64,000 bases of DNA from the NCBI GenBank assembly GCA_016936665.1, contig JAFGXI010000013.1:62001-126000 (forward strand), read 5' to 3'. The position numbers and the translations under genes were made by a program. Shown here piece by piece: positions 17,581 through 26,983 of this stretch. The notes under the pieces are model-generated. The model worked only from the letters and a program-made list of their open reading frames with translations, had not been told where the DNA came from and searched no databases. The stretch comes from Bacteroidales bacterium. Lineage in GTDB: Bacteria; Bacteroidota; Bacteroidia; Bacteroidales; JAFGXI01. How positions within the stretch are numbered: position 1 is the stretch's first letter; each line of letters begins with the position of its first letter.

Positions 17581-18528
17581 TTAATTGACTTTAATTTTAA
17601 TAGTTATTTTTTTCACTTCTTCAATTTCGCCATCTTCATATTGTTTTTGCTCATGACGAACCGGAGCAATATACTTAACCTCTTTTCTTATTGCCATGCT
17701 AGATTCATCTAAATACCAGTCTTCGACAAAAATTAAAGTCTTTATATCTTCGTAAAAAAACGGCCGCTCAATAATCTGAAACTCATAATCCTCAGTAGTC
17801 GGATTTATTACTTCTATCGAATCTACAGTAAAACCCAGATGAAATTTTACATCTTTAGCCGGGATGGTATCGCTTGTAGAAAAATCTAAGGCAAAACTTT
17901 TACCACTTAATGCAGGTTCTAAAATTGTTTTAATAGCATCGGCATAATTAAACCCCTTGTAATTCATTAATTCGTCGGAAAAAGTTACACCGTACATTAC
18001 ATCGCTAGCAATTTTTTTTCCGGGTAATGATGTAAAGCCTGTTCTTACATCGAATAACAAGCGTTTTGCTATTTTATTTTCTTCTTGGTTATCCGACTCT
18101 TTATAGAATAATTGTACCGGTGACCAAGAAATGATCTCTTTCGTAAATTTATTTTCGGATTGATTATAAAACCAATCTTCAATAAAATAAAACGATTTTA
18201 TACCAATAGAATTTCCCGAACTCATCAATTCCTTAACAAAATTAATATCAGCTTTTGTTTCTGTTTTCTGATCGTAATATACCATGGCTTCGAACAATTC
18301 TGTTTTCGACTCAAGAACTTTTTCTGTTAATGCTTTTAAAGAAGTTGAATCGAAACCGGAGGTCCACTCGGGGAAATTTTCATTTATAATTTCCACTTCT
18401 GAATTTACGATGGCCTTAGTTGGTAGCAAATCGTTGACAGGTGCTGTAGTATTCTTTACTACTTTAGTTTCATTTTGACAAGAAATAAAAATAGCTACAC
18501 TTAAAAAGATAAATGGGAAAAACTTCAT
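17581..18528 (-). CDS. Lipoprotein of unknown function
   Basis: A 315-residue protein starting MKFFPFIFLSVAIFISCQNE. The signal with its lipobox (IFISC, Cys 17) predicts an outer- or inner-membrane lipoprotein. The remainder is mixed alpha/beta with repeated phrases: FYFIEDWFYNQSENKFTKEI near residue 115 and LIFVEDWYLDESSMAIRKEV near residue 275 share an F-x-E-D-W-[FY] core, suggesting a duplicated domain. I do not recognise the family. It precedes the LolD/MacB-like ATPase gene by 22 nt, so the two may be co-transcribed. Confidence 0.7.
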   Translation of the reverse strand: MKFFPFIFLSVAIFISCQNETKVVKNTTAPVNDLLPTKAIVNSEVEIINENFPEWTSGFDSTSLKALTEKVLESKTELFEAMVYYDQKTETKADINFVKELMSSGNSIGIKSFYFIEDWFYNQSENKFTKEIISWSPVQLFYKESDNQEENKIAKRLLFDVRTGFTSLPGKKIASDVMYGVTFSDELMNYKGFNYADAIKTILEPALSGKSFALDFSTSDTIPAKDVKFHLGFTVDSIEVINPTTEDYEFQIIERPFFYEDIKTLIFVEDWYLDESSMAIRKEVKYIAPVRHEQKQYEDGEIEEVKKITIKIKVN

Positions 18529-18547
18529 AACAGATTGGTTTAGTTAA

Positions 18548-18583
18548 CAAAAAAGCTGCACCAAAGATATTTTGATGCAGCTT
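18548..18583 (-). terminator. Intrinsic terminator after flavodoxin
   Basis: The minus strand forms a 13-bp stem: AAGCTGCA, a wobble pair, then CAAA, with loop ATATC and the complementary arm ending TGCAGCTT, followed by TTTTTTG. It sits 22 nt past the flavodoxin stop. Confidence 0.85.
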
Positions 18584-18605
18584 AAAAGTAAATATTTTAT
18601 ACGAA

Positions 18606-19133
18606 TTAAAAACCGAAAATAGGTTTAATTTGCTCAACCCAACGGTTAATTCTTTCTTGTGTTAATTCTTCTTCGTTGTCTTCGTCGATAGCTAAACCAT
18701 AGAAATTGCCATTACTATTTAATGCATCAGATTCATCGAAAGTGTAACCATTAGTAGGTACTTCTCCCACTAATTTTGCTCCTTGTTCGATTAATTTTTC
18801 GGCTAAAGTAACCATCGAACCTACAAAATGGGAAGGGTATTTAATATGATCGCCTAAACCTAAAACAGCAACTGTTTTGTTAGCAAAGTTTACATTGTCA
18901 AGTTCAGGGAAGAAACGATCCCAATCATCTTTTACATCAACCATATCCCATTGATCCAATCCGATAGCAGAACTTAAAAAGATAACTTTATCGTAAGCAT
19001 CTACATCAGACGCTTTTGAATTTACAACAGGGATAATATCAACCTTATCGTGTCCAATAGTATCGGCTAACATTTTTGTAACTTTGTCGACGTTACCTCC
19101 AACCGGACCAAAAAATAATGCTATTTTACTCAT
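18606..19133 (-). CDS. Flavodoxin-like electron carrier with atypical phosphate loop
   Basis: A 175-residue flavodoxin-fold protein. The strand pattern and loops match long-chain flavodoxins: IFLSSAIGLDQWDMVDVKDDWDRF holds the first FMN ring-stacking loop, and VAVLGLGDHIKYPSHFVGSM the second. The N-terminal loop, however, reads FFGPVGGNVDKVTKML and lacks the usual T/S-x-T-G-x-T phosphate-binding series. The C-terminal NRWVEQIKPIF helix is standard. Such proteins carry low-potential electrons when iron is scarce. It is a single-gene unit with a -7 box at 19204-19211 and a terminator at 18548-18583. Confidence 0.85.
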   Translation of the reverse strand: MSKIALFFGPVGGNVDKVTKMLADTIGHDKVDIIPVVNSKASDVDAYDKVIFLSSAIGLDQWDMVDVKDDWDRFFPELDNVNFANKTVAVLGLGDHIKYPSHFVGSMVTLAEKLIEQGAKLVGEVPTNGYTFDESDALNSNGNFYGLAIDEDNEEELTQERINRWVEQIKPIFGF

Positions 19134-19444
19134 CTTATTTGATTTTTTTAAATTCTAATAACTAGGCTTGTAAAAATAAAAAAAGCTTTTCATTTTCTCC
19201 TTACAAATATAGTTTTTTAAATTTTTGAATCGAAACTTATCGATAATTAGATGTTTTATGTTTTACAACAAGTTCGAAGACTTTTATAAAGCTGTATTAT
19301 AGAAATTGAAATATGTTTTACAAAACCTCTTGAGCAACGAATAATTCGATAACATTACTCAACTGTTTCAACTTATATTTTCTGTGCTTGAATGTGTATA
19401 AGAAAATTATTTGCAAATTTGTCTTATTGAAAAAACGCCAAGCT
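19134..19444 (+). other. Divergent intergenic region, no gene seen
   Basis: This 311-bp AT-rich spacer lies between the divergent flavodoxin and TMTC-like genes. It holds the flavodoxin -7 box and two copies of ATGTTTTACAA (near 19257 and 19314). I see no coding frame, tRNA or riboswitch. Confidence 0.6.
19204..19211 (-). promoter_or_regulatory. Predicted -7 box (TATATTTG) for flavodoxin
   Basis: The minus strand reads TATATTTG, matching TAnnTTTG, about 70 nt upstream of the flavodoxin ATG. TTTCG near 19231-19235 is a plausible weak -33 element. Confidence 0.55.
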
Positions 19445-21523
19445 ATGCAAATTAATACACAAACTATTAAGCCATATTTGTTTATCATTTTTACAATCTT
19501 AGCTTTTATTTTTTATAGCAATACACTGAGCCACCGATACGCTCTGGACGATGCCATTGTGATTACTCAAAACGACTTTGTTCAAAAGGGCTTAAGCGGC
19601 ATCGACGATATTTTATCTACAGAACTGTTTACAGGGTTCTATAAAGTTAAAAAAGACCTAGTAGAAGGAGGCCGTTACCGACCCTTATCGCTTATCACGT
19701 TTGCAATAGAATACGAATATTTTGGAGAAAGTCCAAAGGTAAGTCACTTTATCAATATCTTACTTTATGCCTTTACAGCATGGCTTCTTTTTATTGTTTT
19801 ATTCAAGTTGTTAAGTTATAAAATCTCATTAGATAAAGGTTTTTGGGTTGCTTTTGTGGCTAGTGTAATTTGGCTGGCACATCCATTACATACCGAAGTT
19901 GTTGCTAACATTAAAGGGAGAGACGAGATTTTATCGTTGATGGGAGCCTTAGCCAGCTTATGGTTTATACTTAATAGCACAAAAAAATGGTATTATTATC
20001 CAATAGCCGGTTTTGTGTTTTTTTTAGGTTTATTGGCAAAAGAGATGGCTATTACCTTTGTTGCAATTATTCCAATAAGTATTTATTTTTTTACCGAAAG
20101 CAACAAAAAACATTATTTGTTTAGCATTATCAGCTTACTCATTCCTACCTTGGTGTTTTTATGGATTAGACAGAGCATTATAGGTTCTCCATCCGTAAAT
20201 GGCAATTCTATTCCTCAAGAGTTAATGAATTTTTCATTTTTAGGAGCTAGCCCCTCCGAAAAATATGCAACCATCGTATATACCTTTATTATTTATGTTA
20301 AACTTTTGTTTGTCGCTTATCCGCTAACTTACGATTATTATCCATATCACATCAGTCTCACCGATTGGTCTAACCCCATCACATTAATAAGTTTAGCTTT
20401 TCATCTTTTGCTCATTTATCTTGTAATAAAAGGATTTAAAAAGAAAAGTATTTTGGCCTATGGAATATTGGTTTATGCCTTGAGTTTTTCAATTGTATCG
20501 AACTTTTTCTTTCCTATTGGAACTTTTATGAGTGAACGTTTTATGTTTATGCCTTCTATAGGTTTTGTGCTCATATTAGCCTATTATCTGTTTATTTATA
20601 GCGAAAAACGGCTAAACAATCCAAGAATCGTTAAAATAGGATCGGTGGTGTTAATTGCTACAATATGGGGCGGTTTAACAATAGTAAGAAACAGTGCTTG
20701 GGCCAACGACTACATATTGTTTACTACCGACGTACTCACCAGCTCAAACTCGGCTAAAAGCAACACATCTGCCGGTGGAAAAACAATCGAAGAAGTCGAA
20801 AAACTGAAAACAATTGTTAATAGTAAACCTAAATCGATAGAACAAATTACAAAAAAATTGAACGAAACCGATTTACGATCATCAGAAAAAGAACAATTAC
20901 TAAATGGAAATCGCGTTGAGGATGTCATTAAAAACATTGAAGAATTTAACTCTAAAAAACTGGACTTAGCGTTGAAATATTTGAAAAAAGCCGTCGAAAT
21001 TCACCCAACATATAATGATGCTTTATTATTATTAGGAAATGCTCATTTTCAGGCACATAAAGATTTTGAGAATACTTGGAAAGCCTATGAAAAAATACTG
21101 CTTAGGAATCCTCGTTTTGAGTTAGCGCTAAAAAACTGGACATTAATTCTCAACGATTCTATTCCACCTGCGAAAAAAATTGAATACCACAAACGGCTTC
21201 TAAAATATGCCCCAAATAGGGTAGAAAACTTATACCAAGTTGGTCATCTTTACGGACGATTTTTAAATCAACTAGATAGTTCGATTGTATACTTCGAAAG
21301 AGCAAAGCCTTACATGGCAAAAGATGTAAGAATTTATAAAGACTTAGGAGTTGCCTATGGTTTAAGCGCCAATTACGAAAAAGCACTAGAAAACATGCTA
21401 CAAGCCATAAAGTTCGACCCTAACGACAAACAAATCTTAATCAATATTGGAGTCACGTACCAAAACTTAGATAGTATACCACAAGCCAATTATTATTTTC
21501 AAAAAGCACAGCAAATTAAATAG
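19445..21523 (+). CDS. Polytopic membrane protein with C-terminal TPRs (TMTC/O-mannosyltransferase-like)
   Basis: A 692-residue protein from the ATG at 19445; the in-frame extension to 19388 adds a basic stretch and is less likely. About 11 membrane helices fill residues 10-430, followed by a charged linker (430-510) and four or so TPRs to the end. The first loop has HRYALDDAIVITQND, with the acidic pair expected of GT-C glycosyltransferases, and WLAHPLHTEVVANIKGRDEIL closely resembles the HPxHTExVAxIxGRxE loop of TMTC O-mannosyltransferases. The likely role is transfer of a sugar from a lipid carrier to exported proteins or glycans; this is inference. It is followed by other envelope genes. 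Confidence 0.8.
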   Translation: MQINTQTIKPYLFIIFTILAFIFYSNTLSHRYALDDAIVITQNDFVQKGLSGIDDILSTELFTGFYKVKKDLVEGGRYRPLSLITFAIEYEYFGESPKVSHFINILLYAFTAWLLFIVLFKLLSYKISLDKGFWVAFVASVIWLAHPLHTEVVANIKGRDEILSLMGALASLWFILNSTKKWYYYPIAGFVFFLGLLAKEMAITFVAIIPISIYFFTESNKKHYLFSIISLLIPTLVFLWIRQSIIGSPSVNGNSIPQELMNFSFLGASPSEKYATIVYTFIIYVKLLFVAYPLTYDYYPYHISLTDWSNPITLISLAFHLLLIYLVIKGFKKKSILAYGILVYALSFSIVSNFFFPIGTFMSERFMFMPSIGFVLILAYYLFIYSEKRLNNPRIVKIGSVVLIATIWGGLTIVRNSAWANDYILFTTDVLTSSNSAKSNTSAGGKTIEEVEKLKTIVNSKPKSIEQITKKLNETDLRSSEKEQLLNGNRVEDVIKNIEEFNSKKLDLALKYLKKAVEIHPTYNDALLLLGNAHFQAHKDFENTWKAYEKILLRNPRFELALKNWTLILNDSIPPAKKIEYHKRLLKYAPNRVENLYQVGHLYGRFLNQLDSSIVYFERAKPYMAKDVRIYKDLGVAYGLSANYEKALENMLQAIKFDPNDKQILINIGVTYQNLDSIPQANYYFQKAQQIK

Positions 21524-21644
21524 CTCTTAAGTTTGGAACAAGAATTGTAAAATGTCGAAGAAAATTTGAAAGATTTTTATTACTTTGTGGGGTCGAAAAA
21601 ACAAACACATCATTCAAACGCTCTAAAAATTATTAATTAATACT

Positions 21645-22706
21645 ATGCAAAACATGAAGAAGATTATTTTAGTTTTTACGGTTATCGCTTTTATAGGAGC
21701 TAACCTAAAAGCTCAAGACACTCAAGATTCTACTCTAGTAGTTGCCGAAGGTCAGGAAGCAGAAATTGCTTACAACGAAGGCACAGAGTTATTCAAATCG
21801 AAACAATTTCAAGCTTCAATCGATAAATTTACAGAAGCAATTAGTCATAATCCTGATTTTGCAAAAGCATACCTCAACAGAGGCAGCGCAAAAATGGAAC
21901 TCACTCAATACCCATCAGCTCTTCAAGATTTAGATAGTGCCATATACAAAGATGCTAGTTTGTCTGATCCTTATTACATGAAAGGCCGAATTTATAATAT
22001 ACAAAACAAACTCGACGACGCCTTGGCAAGTTATCTTAAAGCTGAAGAAAAAGGATATTCAGAAGCCAACCTGTTTTATTTTTCAGGCGTAATTTATTTT
22101 CAGAAAGAAAACTACGACGAAGCCATCAATTATTTTACTAAAGCCATCCAAAAAGATTCTAAACATGCTTTCGCATACAACGACAGAGGAAGCGCAAAAC
22201 GGAAAAAAGAAGACTTCGATGGCGCTATTGCCGACTATGAAAAAGCAACTCAAATAGACCCAAAACTTGCTTTAGCATACGACAACTTAAGCGTCGTGAA
22301 AGCAAAAAAAGAAGACTACGACGGAGCCATTGCAGCCTCAAACATGGCTATAAAAGTTAAACCCGATTTTCATATTGCATACAATAACAGAGGAAGCGCA
22401 TACTACCACAAAGGTGATTACAATAAAGCCATTGAAGATTACAATAAAGCTATAATGATTAAAGATGATTATGCCTATGCATACAACAACTTGGGAAATG
22501 CAAAACAAAAACAGAAAGATTACAAAGGTGCTGTAGAAGCCTATAATAAAGCCATTGAGCTAGATGCTGAATACGGCATAGCTTATATGAATAGAGCCGC
22601 TTCTAGAGAAATGCTTCGCGATGAAAAAGGCGCTTGTGCCGATTGGAAAAAAGCAGTCGAATTAGGAGTAGAACAAGCCAAAAACTTTGCAGCAGGTTGT
22701 AATTAA
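21645..22706 (+). CDS. Secreted tetratricopeptide-repeat protein
   Basis: A 353-residue protein with a signal peptide (MKKIILVFTVIAFIGANLKAQ; the MKK start at 21654 is equally plausible) and about eight consecutive TPRs from residue 40 to the end. The repeats have the consensus AYNNRGSAYYHKGDYNKAIE. It is almost pure TPR, so it is probably a periplasmic scaffold that binds partner proteins. The next two genes encode PorE-like proteins whose N-termini are also TPRs, with 35 nt before the first. This context suggests a role in envelope assembly or T9SS anchoring, which is inference only. Confidence 0.88.
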   Translation: MQNMKKIILVFTVIAFIGANLKAQDTQDSTLVVAEGQEAEIAYNEGTELFKSKQFQASIDKFTEAISHNPDFAKAYLNRGSAKMELTQYPSALQDLDSAIYKDASLSDPYYMKGRIYNIQNKLDDALASYLKAEEKGYSEANLFYFSGVIYFQKENYDEAINYFTKAIQKDSKHAFAYNDRGSAKRKKEDFDGAIADYEKATQIDPKLALAYDNLSVVKAKKEDYDGAIAASNMAIKVKPDFHIAYNNRGSAYYHKGDYNKAIEDYNKAIMIKDDYAYAYNNLGNAKQKQKDYKGAVEAYNKAIELDAEYGIAYMNRAASREMLRDEKGACADWKKAVELGVEQAKNFAAGCN

Positions 22707-22741
22707 TCATTCATTATATTATCACAAAAAACAATCGTATC

Positions 22742-24811
22742 ATGAAACAATATTTAACTATAATATTAGCATTCGTTTTAAGCTTTAGTGTATTGTCGCA
22801 ACAGGATACTCCTTTCGACAAAAAAGCATTTCCAAACGATAAAGATGGTCTAAAAGAAGCTTTAAAAAACATTAAAGCAGGCGACGAACTATATGAGCTC
22901 GACAATTACGGCAGTTATTCTAAAGCCCTCGAATTTTATTTGAAAGCTTATCAATTTAATCCGAACAATGCAATGTTGAACTATAAAATAGGAACTTCAT
23001 ATTTATATTCAACACAAAAAGAAAAATCGCTTAGCTATTTCGAAAACGCTTTTAAGCTTAACAATCATATTGCTAGCGATATTAACTTCAAACTTGGTGC
23101 AGCATTGCATTTAAATCTTAAATTAGACGAGGCTATCGATAAATATAACGCCTACAAACGTCAACTTTCTCCCAAAGATTTAGCCGAAAAAAGAAAAACC
23201 ATCGATAAAAAGATATCTGAATGCGAAATTGGAAAAAAACTGATCGAAAACCCTGTTAGAGCCTTTATAGATAATGTTGGTCCAAACATCAATAGTCCGG
23301 ATCCAGATTATAGCCCATTAATTACTGCCGACGAATCGATGATGATTTTCACGTCTAGAAGAGAAGGTACAACAGGCGATGTTATTTCTGAAGAAGACGG
23401 GAAATATTACGAAGATATTTACTACTCCTATAAACAAAATGGCGAATGGACTCCGGCTCTGAATATCGGCAAACCATTGAATACCAAAAACAACGATGCT
23501 ACGATTGGTCTTTCTAGCGACGGTCAAAAATTATTTACGTTCCAAGGCAAAGACAATGGAGGAGATATAATGGTTGCCGAACTTGATGGTGAAGAATGGA
23601 CAACCCCGAGAGACAAGGAATTGAAAAACATTAATACAGAAGGTCATGAGAGTGCAGCTTCATTTTCGTTCGATGGAAAAACCATGTACTTTGTAACCGA
23701 CTACCCCGAAAATAACATGGGAATGCACGATATTTTCATTTCCTATTGGGACGAAAATAAAGAGCGTTGGGGAAAACCACAAAACTTAAGCAATGTAGTG
23801 AATTCGGAATACGATGAACGTGGCGTATTTATGCACCCCGATGGTAGAACACTGTTTTTTAGTTCAAACGGAAAAGGAAGCATGGGCGGATACGACGTTT
23901 TTAAAACTACGTTAACCGACGAAGGCTATTGGTCTGAGCCAGAGAACTTAGGCTATCCTATTAATACTCCCGGCGACGATAACTTCTTTGTAATAGACGG
24001 TTCAGGTAGACATGGATATTATGCCTCCGACAAAGAAGGCGGTTATGGTGCACACGATATTTACATGATTACGTTCTTAGGACCAGAAAAACCACTGGTA
24101 CAATCGAACGATAATATCTTGATTGCCAGTATTGCAAATCCTATTACAGAAACCTTTATTGAAGAATCTGTTGAAATAGCAACCATGCGTTTAACCATCT
24201 TAAAAGGTACTATAAAAGACGCATTCACTCAAGATCCTGTAGAAGCCGAGATTGAAATCGTAGATAACGAAAAAAACGAAGTGATTTCTGTTCAAAAATC
24301 AAATAAATCGACCGGAAAATATTTAGTATCATTGCCATCTGGTAAAAACTACGGTATAGCTGTTAAATCCGAAGGTTACTTATTCCATTCCGAAAACTTC
24401 GATATTCCTTCTGCCACCAATTACCAAGAAGTGTACAAAGACATCTTGTTAAGCAAAATGGCCGTAGGTACTAAAATCGTCTTAAAAAATATTTTCTTCG
24501 ATTATGCTAAAGCAACATTACGTTCGACCTCTTTCCCTGAGTTAGATCGTTTATATAATTTACTTGTTGAGTTTCCTAATATGAGGATTGAGATTTCCGG
24601 ACACACCGATAATCAAGGCTCTAGAACAACCAACGAAAAATTATCCGGAGCCAGAGCCAAATCAGTTGTCGATTATTTAGTTAAAAAAGGAATCGATGCA
24701 AGCCGACTAGAATCTAAAGGTTACGCATTCGACCAACCAATTGCAACAAACGACACCGAAGAAGGAAGACAACAAAACAGACGTGTAGAGTTTAAAGTAC
24801 TTAGCAACTAA
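22742..24811 (+). CDS. PorE-like OmpA protein: TPR, PD40 propeller, CRD, OmpA_C
   Basis: A 689-residue exported protein with a signal peptide to about 19, TPRs (about 35-165), and a beta-propeller of PD40/WD40-like blades (about 180-450; phrases such as SFDGKTMYFVTDYPE and HPDGRTLFFSSNGKGSMGGYD). A carboxypeptidase-regulatory-like fold follows (about 475-555), then a C-terminal OmpA peptidoglycan-binding domain (about 575-689) with ISGHTDNQGSRTTNEKLSGARA and NRRVEFKV. This domain order is that of PorE, a T9SS component that tethers the machinery to peptidoglycan, but many Bacteroidota carry paralogues. A terminator follows. Confidence 0.88.
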   Translation: MKQYLTIILAFVLSFSVLSQQDTPFDKKAFPNDKDGLKEALKNIKAGDELYELDNYGSYSKALEFYLKAYQFNPNNAMLNYKIGTSYLYSTQKEKSLSYFENAFKLNNHIASDINFKLGAALHLNLKLDEAIDKYNAYKRQLSPKDLAEKRKTIDKKISECEIGKKLIENPVRAFIDNVGPNINSPDPDYSPLITADESMMIFTSRREGTTGDVISEEDGKYYEDIYYSYKQNGEWTPALNIGKPLNTKNNDATIGLSSDGQKLFTFQGKDNGGDIMVAELDGEEWTTPRDKELKNINTEGHESAASFSFDGKTMYFVTDYPENNMGMHDIFISYWDENKERWGKPQNLSNVVNSEYDERGVFMHPDGRTLFFSSNGKGSMGGYDVFKTTLTDEGYWSEPENLGYPINTPGDDNFFVIDGSGRHGYYASDKEGGYGAHDIYMITFLGPEKPLVQSNDNILIASIANPITETFIEESVEIATMRLTILKGTIKDAFTQDPVEAEIEIVDNEKNEVISVQKSNKSTGKYLVSLPSGKNYGIAVKSEGYLFHSENFDIPSATNYQEVYKDILLSKMAVGTKIVLKNIFFDYAKATLRSTSFPELDRLYNLLVEFPNMRIEISGHTDNQGSRTTNEKLSGARAKSVVDYLVKKGIDASRLESKGYAFDQPIATNDTEEGRQQNRRVEFKVLSN

Positions 24812-24832
24812 TTATATATGTTTCAAAAAATT

Positions 24833-24867
24833 AGCCCGCAAATGATTCAATTTGTGGGCTTTTTTTT
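24833..24867 (+). terminator. Intrinsic terminator between the two PorE-like genes
   Basis: AGCCCGCAAAT pairs with ATTTGTGGGCT (one G-U pair, loop GATTCA), followed by TTTTTTT. It lies 22 nt past the first porE-like stop. Confidence 0.9.
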
Positions 24868-24898
24868 ATCTTTGGCCTTTAACCATAAAATAGCACTA

Positions 24899-26851
24899 AT
24901 GAAAACGCTTTATTTACATATTTTCGTCCTAATATTTTTTAGCTATAATGCTTTGGCTCAGAAAAATGTAGATTTTAAACCCGAAAATTTTGAATCAGAA
25001 GAGGCTTTCGATGAAGCCACAAAATATCTGTACACTGGCGACGACTATTTCGACGATGGTATTGAGTGGTACAGTTTAGCACTCGATAATTATGAAAAAG
25101 CATATGAGTTTAATCCAAACAATTCAGAATTGAATTATAGAATGGGCGTTTGTAATTATTATCTAAACGATAATTTTAAATCACTGCAATTATATAATAA
25201 AGCCTACGAATTAGACCCCAATGTAAACGAAATGATTTTGTATAGAATAGGTCAAGGATATCAATTCAGACTACAGTTCGACAAAGCCATTGAGTTTTTC
25301 AATCAGTTTAAATCGGCATATAACGGAAAAGAACGCGATAAAAGATTATCCGATGCAGACAAAAGAATATCAGAATGCGAAAACGGAAAAAAATTAATTA
25401 AGAATTTTGTAGGAGGTTTAGTTGTTAATATTCAAAAAATTAACAGTAAATATACAGAACATAGCCCACTTATTTCTCCCGACGAAAACACCATTTATTT
25501 TACATCGAGAAGACCATCGAATCCCGAAGATGTTGACCAATTAGGACGTTCATACGAAGATATTTATGTTGCTAAAAAAGATGAGAATGGCATTTGGCAA
25601 GAAGCAGTTAACATCGGAGACCCTATTAACACTAAAAATCACGATGCCACAATCGGGTTATCGCCCGATGGATTATCGCTTTATATTTATGATGGGAAAC
25701 GCAACGGAGGCGATATTTTAGTAAGTCACTTCAAAGATTCTGCTTGGACTCATCCGGAAGCATTGCCTGCACCAATCAATACAAAAAATCAAGAAACAGC
25801 CATCAGTTTTTCACCCGATGGGAAATTGGTTTATTTTGTTTCGAATAGACCAGAAGGTATTGGAGGTAAGGATATTTGGGTGGCCGACGTTGAAAACGGC
25901 AAATATAAAAACGCTCGCGTTTTAAGTGGTCCTATTAATACTGTTTACGACGAACGAGCTGTATTTATCCATCCCGATGGTAAAACTATGTACTTTAGTT
26001 CGGAAGGCCACGAAACAATGGGCGGATTCGATATCTTTAAATCAACTTTACAGAGCGATGGCATTTGGGGTGAGCCTAAAAACATAGGTTATCCTGTAAA
26101 TACAGCCGGCGACGATATTTTCTTTGTCACTTCTAAAGATAACAAAAGGGGGTATTTCTCTTCAATGAAACTGAACTCAAAAGGAGAACAAGACATTTAT
26201 ATGTATGTATTCCCAGAGGAAGACGAATCGTCGATGGATATGATTGTAGTTAGAGGTATTTTGAGAGATGCCGATTCTAAGAAAAATATTCCGGGAACCA
26301 TTGTCTTTACCGACACTAAAACCGGTAAAAAAACAGAGATTATTGCAGACCCGGAAACAGGAGAGTTTTTAGCTTCAATTCCTAAAGGCAAAGATTATGC
26401 AGTAAATGTAACATCTAATGGTTACACATTACTTTCGGAAAGTATCCACCCCGATAGTAATCAAAGTAGAGATTTCTTGTTAAGTTTAGATTTAAACAAT
26501 CAATCGCAGTGCAAACCAATTGTTTTGCAAAATGTTTGGTTCGATTTCGACGCTGCTACTTTGAGAACCGAATCGAATGCAGAGCTAGATCAATTGTTTG
26601 ACTTCCTTAAAGGTTGTGACCAATATAAAGTAGAAATTTCGGGCTACACTTGTAATGCAGGCGATCAAAACTACAATTACATTTTATCGCAAAGAAGAGC
26701 GCAAAGCGTTGTCGATTATCTTATTAATAAAGGGATAAGCAAAGATAGATTAATAGCAAAAGGCTATGGCTCTGAAAATTCGATTGCTGATAATGGCACC
26801 AAAGAGGGAAGAATTAAAAACCGAAGGGTTGAGTTTAAACTAGTAAATTAA
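24899..26851 (+). CDS. Second PorE-like OmpA protein (tandem paralogue)
   Basis: This protein has 650 residues from the ATG at 24899-24901 (MKTLYLHIFVLIFFSYNALAQ signal). A longer frame from 24818 would run through the terminator and is rejected. It has the same order as its neighbour: TPRs, PD40 blades (SPDGKLVYFVSNRPEGIGGKD), a CRD-like domain, and OmpA_C with ISGYTCNAGDQNYNYILSQRRA and NRRVEFKLV. In the OmpA motif the usual HTD is replaced by YTC, so one normally conserved His-x-Asp is lost. This may change peptidoglycan (diaminopimelate) binding. The two genes are separated by a terminator and so are probably expressed independently. Confidence 0.86.
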   Translation: MKTLYLHIFVLIFFSYNALAQKNVDFKPENFESEEAFDEATKYLYTGDDYFDDGIEWYSLALDNYEKAYEFNPNNSELNYRMGVCNYYLNDNFKSLQLYNKAYELDPNVNEMILYRIGQGYQFRLQFDKAIEFFNQFKSAYNGKERDKRLSDADKRISECENGKKLIKNFVGGLVVNIQKINSKYTEHSPLISPDENTIYFTSRRPSNPEDVDQLGRSYEDIYVAKKDENGIWQEAVNIGDPINTKNHDATIGLSPDGLSLYIYDGKRNGGDILVSHFKDSAWTHPEALPAPINTKNQETAISFSPDGKLVYFVSNRPEGIGGKDIWVADVENGKYKNARVLSGPINTVYDERAVFIHPDGKTMYFSSEGHETMGGFDIFKSTLQSDGIWGEPKNIGYPVNTAGDDIFFVTSKDNKRGYFSSMKLNSKGEQDIYMYVFPEEDESSMDMIVVRGILRDADSKKNIPGTIVFTDTKTGKKTEIIADPETGEFLASIPKGKDYAVNVTSNGYTLLSESIHPDSNQSRDFLLSLDLNNQSQCKPIVLQNVWFDFDAATLRTESNAELDQLFDFLKGCDQYKVEISGYTCNAGDQNYNYILSQRRAQSVVDYLINKGISKDRLIAKGYGSENSIADNGTKEGRIKNRRVEFKLVN

Positions 26852-26870
26852 TGTTAATGCAATATATAGA

Positions 26871-26895
26871 AGAGGCCTAAATTGGTCTCTTTTTT
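26871..26895 (+). terminator. Intrinsic terminator after second PorE-like gene
   Basis: AGAGGCC pairs with GGTCTCT (one wobble), loop TAAATT, then TTTTT. It lies 20 nt past the stop. Confidence 0.75.
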
Positions 26896-26983
26896 ATTTT
26901 TACTCGCATTAAACCTTTTGGTAATATTCCTATCTAAAACTAGTTTTTCAACAATATTTGCAATTCATTTTACACCACATTAC

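Noticed and set aside
24818..24898. N-terminal extension of the second PorE-like protein
   Set aside because: The extension would be encoded by the intrinsic terminator; the ATG at 24899 begins a standard signal peptide.
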